NCBI GenBank assembly: GCA_028706835.1
Contig: JAQTVL010000240.1
Location: 1 to 6,919, forward strand
Direction: 5' to 3'
DNA length: 6,919 bases
Origin: Phycisphaerae bacterium
GTDB lineage: Bacteria > Planctomycetota > Phycisphaerae > JAJVII01
The notes below the pieces were generated by a model. It worked only from the letters and a program-made list of their open reading frames with translations. It ran no database searches and was not told where the DNA came from. A program made the position numbers and the translations under genes. Positions 1 to 4,300 of this stretch are shown here, one piece after another (within the stretch, counting starts at the first letter, position 1; the number at the start of each line of letters is the position of its first letter).

Positions 1-1
1 C

Positions 2-1234
2 GGGGCAAGCCGTTTGATCCTCCAGCGTGGCGACGATCAGAGCCAGCATGGCGAACTGATGTTCGTCGGCGGCCGGGTTCGCAAGCGGGTGGACAACAAG
101 TTCATCCTGACCTGCATGGACCTGAAGGCCGGGACCAAGAAGTGGGAAACGATCGACATCCGGCTGAAAGGCAGCGGCCAGGAGGCGGGGTTCTACGAGG
201 CGTTCGTCCTGGGCGACCGCGTGATCGTGCATGGTTTGTACGACGTGCTGGCGTTCAACGTGGCCGACGGCAAGGCGATCTGGAGTTATCGCGTGCCGTT
301 CGACTTCGAGATCAAGAACGCCTTACTTTCCGGCGACCTTCTCATGCTGGCCGGCAAGACGGAAACCCTCGCTCTCTATCTGCCGACGGAGAACCCGAAC
401 GGTGAGGTGGCCTGGCAGGTGGGCGAGATGGGCGACCTGTACATCATGCCGTATATGCGGAACGATCGCCTCATAAGTGTCCGCAAACTGCCTTACAGTG
501 TCACCGTGCGATACCGCTCAACGGGTCAACTCATCGGAAGATTGGACCTTCCAGACCTGTCGATGCACATGGCGCACCCGCTGATCGAGGGCGGGCATGA
601 GGAGTTACCGGCGGCCCATTGCGACAACCTGCTGGCGGTGACGGATGGGTGGTACTACGTCGTGGTAGACACCGACAAGCTGGCGATCTCGTGGAAGCGA
701 TTGATCGACTCAAACGACGTGACCCGCGAGCCGGCGATGCGATTGGCGTTGAGCACTGATTATCTGTGCGTGTTGAAAGAGGACTACGACCAGAAGGCGA
801 TCTACATGCTGTCAGCCAAGACGGGCGAGGTCCTGTGGAACAGCAACCCGAAGGACGGGGGCGCCCCGCAGCCGATGCACTCGGTGATCATCGCGGGCGA
901 GACGGCGTACGGGGTCATTCCGCACGCGGGCCAGGGCTTCTACATGGCGGCGGTGGAGTGCAAGAGCGGCAAGCGGCTGTATAAGCAGGAATACAAGGAC
1001 TATCAGAGCAAGCCGAAGGTGAACCTGCTGCCGCAGGCGTATGGCGGGTATCTGGTGCTTCAACTGGAGGACCGCCAGGACTTCGAGGTGAAGGCGTTCG
1101 AGGCGAAGACAGGCAAGCTGGTTCACGACGTGAAAGACAAAGGCGTGGCCCCGTTCGGCGTGCATGGCCGGCTGAGCGCGACGGTGCAGGCGGGGCGCGT
1201 TGTGCTGCTTAGCAAGGACAAGTTGCAGGAGTAG
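2..1234 (+). CDS. PQQ-like beta-propeller repeat protein, 5'-truncated by the window edge
   Basis: The frame is open to the left edge, so the true start lies outside the window; the TTG at 14 is probably not the start. About 410 C-terminal residues are visible, ending in TAG at 1232-1234. Numbering from that TTG, the protein is a chain of beta-propeller blades. The recurring pattern is a short strand, then a x-x-(D/A/S)GK-like turn, then a Trp or aromatic residue: MDLKAGTKKWE at 35-45, FNVADGKAIWSY at 81-92, LSAKTGEVLWN at 266-276, VECKSGKRLYKQ at 314-325 and FEAKTGKLVHD at 362-372. This matches PQQ-like (quinoprotein-type/BamB-like) propellers. I see no catalytic residues of a dehydrogenase, so a structural, binding or sensor role is more likely than an enzyme. 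The missing N-terminus could hold a signal peptide or another domain. The gene is followed by a strong hairpin, so it is probably the last gene of its transcript. Fold is fairly certain; function is unknown. Confidence 0.8.
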   Translation, partial: GASRLILQRGDDQSQHGELMFVGGRVRKRVDNKFILTCMDLKAGTKKWETIDIRLKGSGQEAGFYEAFVLGDRVIVHGLYDVLAFNVADGKAIWSYRVPFDFEIKNALLSGDLLMLAGKTETLALYLPTENPNGEVAWQVGEMGDLYIMPYMRNDRLISVRKLPYSVTVRYRSTGQLIGRLDLPDLSMHMAHPLIEGGHEELPAAHCDNLLAVTDGWYYVVVDTDKLAISWKRLIDSNDVTREPAMRLALSTDYLCVLKEDYDQKAIYMLSAKTGEVLWNSNPKDGGAPQPMHSVIIAGETAYGVIPHAGQGFYMAAVECKSGKRLYKQEYKDYQSKPKVNLLPQAYGGYLVLQLEDRQDFEVKAFEAKTGKLVHDVKDKGVAPFGVHGRLSATVQAGRVVLLSKDKLQE

Positions 1235-1264
1235 GGCTGGGCCGGCGATAGGGCTGTTCATTCG

Positions 1265-1298
1265 CGAGCCGCAAGGAAACCCTTGCGGCTCGTTCATT
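1265..1298 (+). terminator. Strong hairpin, probable intrinsic terminator after the beta-propeller gene
   Basis: A perfect 12-bp inverted repeat (CGAGCCGCAAGG at 1265-1276, CCTTGCGGCTCG at 1281-1292) encloses an AAAC loop and is followed by TTCATTT. It begins 30 bp after the TAG stop of the upstream gene. The T run is interrupted by CA, so it is not a textbook intrinsic terminator, but the stem is very stable and nothing else here explains it. The heptamer GTTCATT occurs immediately outside both arms (1256-1262 and 1292-1298). Confidence 0.7.
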
Positions 1299-1330
1299 TC
1301 CGTGCGTCGAACGGATCGCGTTGGCAGGGG

Positions 1331-1359
1331 CTTCCATCCACCGACAGACCTGCTATCCT
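1331..1359 (+). promoter_or_regulatory. Weak promoter candidate for panC (extended -10)
   Basis: TGCTATCCT at 1351-1359 resembles an extended -10 (TGn followed by TATCCT). With a 17-nt spacer the -35 would be CTTCCA at 1331-1336, which matches the sigma-70 consensus poorly. TTGGCA at 1321-1326 is a better -35 hexamer but lies 27 nt away, which is too far. Position upstream of panC and downstream of a terminator is the main argument. Promoter consensus in this lineage is poorly defined, so this is tentative. Confidence 0.25.
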
Positions 1360-1377
1360 GATATGACTAAGCAGTCA

Positions 1378-1389
1378 GCGGCGCGCCGC
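1378..1389. repeat. 12-bp perfect GC palindrome in the panC leader
   Basis: GCGGCGCGCCGC is its own reverse complement and lies 26 bp before the panC ATG, downstream of the promoter candidate. It has no loop, so it is a better candidate for a DNA-binding dyad than an RNA hairpin. At this base composition chance is a real possibility. The rest of the 1235-1415 spacer holds the terminator and promoter candidate; I see nothing else in it. Confidence 0.35.
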
Positions 1390-1415
1390 GTCGGCTCGCA
1401 GCGGAGACAGGTGGC

Positions 1416-2267
1416 ATGCTCGTCGTCCAGACAATCGCCGAGGTTCGCAAGTTCGTTGGCGAGGCCCGCGAGTCGCGCAAGAGCGTCGGGTTTGTGCCGA
1501 CCATGGGGGCGCTGCACGAAGGCCATGCCAGCCTGATTCGCCGGGCCGTCGAACGCTGCGACTACGTCGTGCTGTCGGTGTTTGTGAACCCGACCCAGTT
1601 CGGGCCGAGCGAAGACCTGGCCAAGTATCCGCGCACGTTCGACGCGGATCGCCAACTGGCGGACCGGCTCGGCGTGGACCTGTGCTTCGCGCCGTCCGCG
1701 AGCGAGATGTACGCGGCGAACTGCTCGACCTACGTCGTGCCGGAGGGCCTCCAGGACGCCCTGTGCGGGCGCAGCCGGCCGGGGCATTTCCGCGGCGTCT
1801 GCACGGTCGTTGCCAAACTGTTCAACATTGTCCGGCCGGACGTTGCGTTCTTTGGGCAGAAGGACGCCCAGCAGGCGGTGATCGTCCAGCGGATGATCGA
1901 AGACCTGAACTTCGCGGTCGAGCTGGAGGTGCTGCCGACGGTGCGCGAACCGGACGGGCTGGCGATGTCCAGCCGGAACGCCTATCTGTCGCCGGCGCAG
2001 CGGCAGGACGCACTGTGCCTGTTCCACGCGCTCCAGGCGGCGTTCGCGGCGATCACCCGCGCCCAACGCGACGCGGCGGCCATCCGGGCGCAGATGCAGC
2101 AGGCCATCGCGGCCATGCCATCGGCCCGGGTCGAGTACATCGAACTGGTCGATGCCGCCACGCTCAAGCCGGTGACCGGGCTGGCCGGGCATCACGTGCT
2201 GATTGCGCTGGCAGTGCATGTCGGTGCGACGCGGCTGATCGACAACATTGTCGTGGATGTGACGTAG
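1416..2267 (+). CDS. panC: Pantothenate synthetase (pantoate--beta-alanine ligase)
   Basis: This cytoplasmic enzyme condenses pantoate with beta-alanine at the cost of ATP to AMP, the last step of pantothenate (vitamin B5, coenzyme A precursor) synthesis. The 283 residues are the normal length. Family motifs appear in order: PTMGALHEGH at 28-37 with the nucleotide-binding His34 and His37; VFVNPTQFGPSEDLAKYPR at 55-73; CGRSRPGHFRGV at 117-128; FGQKDAQQ at 146-153 with the ATP-contacting Lys149; and REPDGLAMSSRN at 177-188, the KMSKS-like loop. No key residue is missing. The ATG at 1416 is preceded by GGAG at 1403-1406 with a 9-nt gap, and its position fits the N-terminus of the family. Neither panB nor panD is nearby, so the gene stands apart from the rest of its pathway. 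It may be transcribed with lgt, 91 bp downstream. Confidence 0.97.
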   Translation: MLVVQTIAEVRKFVGEARESRKSVGFVPTMGALHEGHASLIRRAVERCDYVVLSVFVNPTQFGPSEDLAKYPRTFDADRQLADRLGVDLCFAPSASEMYAANCSTYVVPEGLQDALCGRSRPGHFRGVCTVVAKLFNIVRPDVAFFGQKDAQQAVIVQRMIEDLNFAVELEVLPTVREPDGLAMSSRNAYLSPAQRQDALCLFHALQAAFAAITRAQRDAAAIRAQMQQAIAAMPSARVEYIELVDAATLKPVTGLAGHHVLIALAVHVGATRLIDNIVVDVT

Positions 2268-2273
2268 GAAATA

Positions 2274-2308
2274 GTGGCCAGTGACCAGTGGTCAGTGGCC
2301 AGTGACGA
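2274..2308. repeat. Five tandem heptamers (consensus GTGRYCA) in the panC-lgt spacer
   Basis: Five back-to-back 7-bp units run GTGGCCA, GTGACCA, GTGGTCA, GTGGCCA, GTGACGA, starting 6 bp after the panC stop. A degenerate further copy may lie around 2323-2335. Because TGGCCA is its own reverse complement and TGACCA is the complement of TGGTCA, positions 2275-2301 are also a near-palindrome: only the three joining G positions break it (24 of 27 symmetric). The array can therefore form a hairpin or cruciform with G-G mismatches. The array lies between the two genes, in the leader of lgt. Confidence 0.85.
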
Positions 2309-2358
2309 GAAAGCGGCCTGCGGGCCAGTGGCGTGAGCTTTCGGGGGCCGAGAGGCGC

Positions 2359-3654
2359 ATGCGGCATATTCTGTTCGAAATCCCGACGCCGTGGTTTACG
2401 ATCCCGATCATGGGCTACGGGCTGATGATCGTGCTCGGCTTTGTCGCCGGCATCCTGCTGGGGTGGTGGCGGGCGAAGAGGTGCGGCGAGAACCCCGAGC
2501 ACATCCTCAACCTCGGGCTGCTTGCACTGGTCGGCGGGATCGTGGGCGGCCGGCTGCTCTACGTCGCGATGAACCCGGGCCAGTTCTTTGGATATGGTCT
2601 TCTCGGCGACCTGCGGGCGATTGTGAACGTGCGGTCGGGCGGGCTGGTCTACTATGGCGGGCTGGGGCTGGCTACGGCGATGGCGCTGTGGTACATCACG
2701 CGGCACAGACTCTCGGCCCGGCGAATCCTCGACATCGTCGCCCCGTCGCTGATGCTCGGCCTGGCGTTCGGGCGGATGGGGTGCTTCCTGAACGGCTGCT
2801 GCTGGGGCGGGCGGTGCGCGTTCGAGTCGCCCGCGGCCCAGCAGGCGTTCACGGTTACGTTCCCGTTCGGCAGCCCGGCCTTCGACCAGCAGGCCCGCGA
2901 ACTGCCGTGGAAGGTCGTCAACTCCGACGGCCAGCCGATCAGCACGTGCGAGGTCCGGCTACAGACATTTCCCGGCCGACCGCCGCAGATACTGCACGTG
3001 GCCGGCGAGTTGAGCGCCACTGCGGCTGCGGAGTGGCCTGCGGTGAAGGTGCCGCTGGCGTTCATCAAGCCCGCCTTGCCGGAGGCGGTTGAAAGATCGC
3101 CGTGGACGGTGGTGGACTCCGCCGGGCGGCCGGTGGAGTATCTCGTCGCCTCGGTGACGGAGAAGCGTGAGGACGGCACGCCGCGGCGGGAACAGGCCGC
3201 CTCGCAACCGGCGGGGGCGCTGGTGGTGCCCGTCGGGAACATTGCCCAGTTGAGCGACGACGGCCCCGTGGTGGACTACAGCTACACCAGCCGGGACGAG
3301 TTGAAATCGCCGAACGATCGCCGGCTGGCGTCGGCCTACCGGTCGCTGCCGGTCTATCCGGTGCAACTCTACGGAATCTTCAACGCCCTGTTCATCTGGT
3401 ACATCCTGACGATGTTCTTCGGCCGACGTGGGCGCGAGGGCGAAGTGTTCGCGTTGATGCTGATCCTCAAGCCGCTGTCGCGCATCCTGCTCGAATCGGT
3501 CCGCCGGGACACCGACGCGGTGGCGTTCGGCCTGACGCTCAGCCAGAACTTGTCGCTGGCGGCGCTGTTTGCCGGGGTGATCCTGTGGCTATGGCTGTGG
3601 CACCAGCCGGCGGTGGCGCCCGTGCCGACGAGCGGGGAGGCGAAACCTGCCTGA
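2359..3654 (+). CDS. lgt: Prolipoprotein diacylglyceryl transferase with a large extra domain
   Basis: Lgt is an inner-membrane enzyme that moves diacylglycerol from phosphatidylglycerol to the lipobox cysteine of prelipoproteins. I chose the ATG at 2359 (431 aa). The open frame extends to a GTG at 2281, but that adds 26 unlikely residues encoded by the heptamer repeat, whereas MRHILFEIPTPWFTIPIMGYG is a normal Lgt N-terminus. AGAGG at 2351-2355 is close to the ATG and GGGGG at 2343-2347 is farther. Core motifs: GGLVYYGG at 94-101, aligned with the loop that carries His103 in E. coli and Tyr here; GRMGCFLNGCCWG at 138-150 with the essential Arg139; VYPVQLYG at 332-339; and LSRILLESVRRD at 373-384 with the second essential Arg and its Glu. 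About seven hydrophobic segments are visible (near 18-37, 52-70, 94-113, 126-145, 337-355, 361-377, 394-414). Family members are usually 260-300 aa; the surplus is a soluble block at about 172-328 between core motifs, probably on the periplasmic side. Confidence 0.93.
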   Translation: MRHILFEIPTPWFTIPIMGYGLMIVLGFVAGILLGWWRAKRCGENPEHILNLGLLALVGGIVGGRLLYVAMNPGQFFGYGLLGDLRAIVNVRSGGLVYYGGLGLATAMALWYITRHRLSARRILDIVAPSLMLGLAFGRMGCFLNGCCWGGRCAFESPAAQQAFTVTFPFGSPAFDQQARELPWKVVNSDGQPISTCEVRLQTFPGRPPQILHVAGELSATAAAEWPAVKVPLAFIKPALPEAVERSPWTVVDSAGRPVEYLVASVTEKREDGTPRREQAASQPAGALVVPVGNIAQLSDDGPVVDYSYTSRDELKSPNDRRLASAYRSLPVYPVQLYGIFNALFIWYILTMFFGRRGREGEVFALMLILKPLSRILLESVRRDTDAVAFGLTLSQNLSLAALFAGVILWLWLWHQPAVAPVPTSGEAKPA

Positions 3655-3680
3655 GTATCAGGCACATGGCGAGATGGCGA
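3655..3680. other. 26-bp convergent spacer between lgt and the protease gene
   Basis: lgt and the protease gene end tail to tail. I see no hairpin or T run in the gap, only a short direct repeat (ATGGCGA twice-like, ATGGCGAGATGGCGA at 3665-3679). Either transcription stops inside the opposing gene or the two transcripts overlap at their 3' ends. Confidence 0.6.
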
Positions 3681-4247
3681 CTATCGTGATCGACTCCCTC
3701 TTCGGGCCGGAGTGCCAAGCAATGCGGCATCAAGGTCCGGTGCCTTAGCGATCTTGCCTTCGCGTGATTCCTGCAAGCCGCGACGGACCACGGACATCGC
3801 CTCGTTGTTCGTGGCGAGCCACAATTCGCGTTTCGAAATGGTTCCTGCTCGGTCTGTTCGTGACACGCGGGCGATAGCCGCTGCGGCCGGGAATGGCCCG
3901 GCGGATACCAGACGCTTCTTCCGCGGGTCGACGGCCAGATTCAGGCCTTCCAGCGTGCGGGCCCCGAGCAGCGACAAGTCGCCTTCTTCGGCGAACACAA
4001 TCTCATCAATTGTGAAATGCTGGCCGACGCGAACGATGGCGAACCCGACGCTACGGGTGATTTGCCCGCCGTTGGCCATCACGAAGGCTTCGTCCTTCTT
4101 CTCCCGCTTCACGCCAATTTGCTCCAGCGTCTTGGCGGGGATCCATGTGAACTCGCTGCCGGTATCCACAAGCAACTTGGGGACATGGACAGACCGTGCG
4201 CGACGGACGTGGTTCTCGATCGCGCAGTCAACATGAAAAACGCCCAT
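3681..4247 (-). CDS. Retropepsin-like aspartic protease with an unrelated C-terminal tail
   Basis: The protein has 188 residues. Residues 1 to about 117 look like a bacterial retropepsin-like domain: KLLVDTGSEFTWIP at 24-37 holds the catalytic DTG (Asp28), SLLGART at 92-98 is the hydrophobic-hydrophobic-Gly element, and LAVDPRKKRLV at 104-114 is the usual closing strand. Such domains have one DTG and act as dimers. There is no signal peptide or membrane segment, so it is probably cytoplasmic. Residues about 138-177 (KRELWLATNNEAMSVVRRGL, then QESREGKIAKAPDLDAAL) are not part of the protease fold; they recall the C-terminal segment of Phd/YefM-like antitoxins, which is a memory-based inference. 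The ATG at 4245-4247 has GGGAG 7 nt upstream, partly inside a hairpin. G/C at third codon position is 36 of 49 in the first 49 codons and 31 of 49 in the last 49, against 47 of 49 in an equal stretch of smc. It lies 53 bp downstream of smc and converges on lgt. Substrate unknown. Confidence 0.82.
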   Translation of the reverse strand: MGVFHVDCAIENHVRRARSVHVPKLLVDTGSEFTWIPAKTLEQIGVKREKKDEAFVMANGGQITRSVGFAIVRVGQHFTIDEIVFAEEGDLSLLGARTLEGLNLAVDPRKKRLVSAGPFPAAAAIARVSRTDRAGTISKRELWLATNNEAMSVVRRGLQESREGKIAKAPDLDAALLGTPARRGSRSR

Positions 4248-4253
4248 GGTTAT

Positions 4254-4276
4254 GCTCCCTGCTACAGTTTAGCAGG
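4254..4276 (-). promoter_or_regulatory. Hairpin overlapping the ribosome binding site of the protease gene
   Basis: A perfect 7-bp inverted repeat (CCTGCTA at 4258-4264, TAGCAGG at 4270-4276) surrounds a 5-nt loop. In the minus-strand transcript its 3' arm ends in AGG, which is the first half of the Shine-Dalgarno AGGGAG (4255-4260), with the ATG 7 nt further on. Folding would bury part of the ribosome binding site. It could act as a translational brake, as a weak attenuator after smc, or as a dyad operator in DNA; the sequence does not decide. There is no T run in the minus-strand direction right after it, so it is not a good terminator. Confidence 0.5.
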
Positions 4277-4300
4277 CGAAGCTTGGAAATGAAACATCGA

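Noticed and set aside
1321..1359. TTGGCA plus TATCCT as a standard sigma-70 promoter, or a sigma-54 site
   Set aside because: The two hexamers are 27 nt apart, too far for sigma-70, and no GC element follows at the -12 spacing for sigma-54.
1353..2219. Minus-strand open frame of 288 codons over panC
   Set aside because: It is antisense to panC, whose motifs and length are unambiguous; His/Arg/Gln-rich composition is typical of a GC-driven shadow.
2281..2358. GTG at 2281 as the lgt start, giving 26 more residues
   Set aside because: The extra residues come from the heptamer repeat and do not resemble an Lgt N-terminus; the ATG at 2359 begins the family-like sequence.
2164..2706. Minus-strand open frame across the heptamer repeat
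   Set aside because: It overlaps the ends of panC and lgt in antisense, and its middle is only the translated heptamer array.
3712..4236. Plus-strand open frame of 174 codons opposite the protease gene
   Set aside because: The opposite strand encodes DTG, LLG and DPRKKRLV motifs in protease order behind a good ribosome binding site; the plus frame is Ser/Arg/Ala-rich and has no motif.
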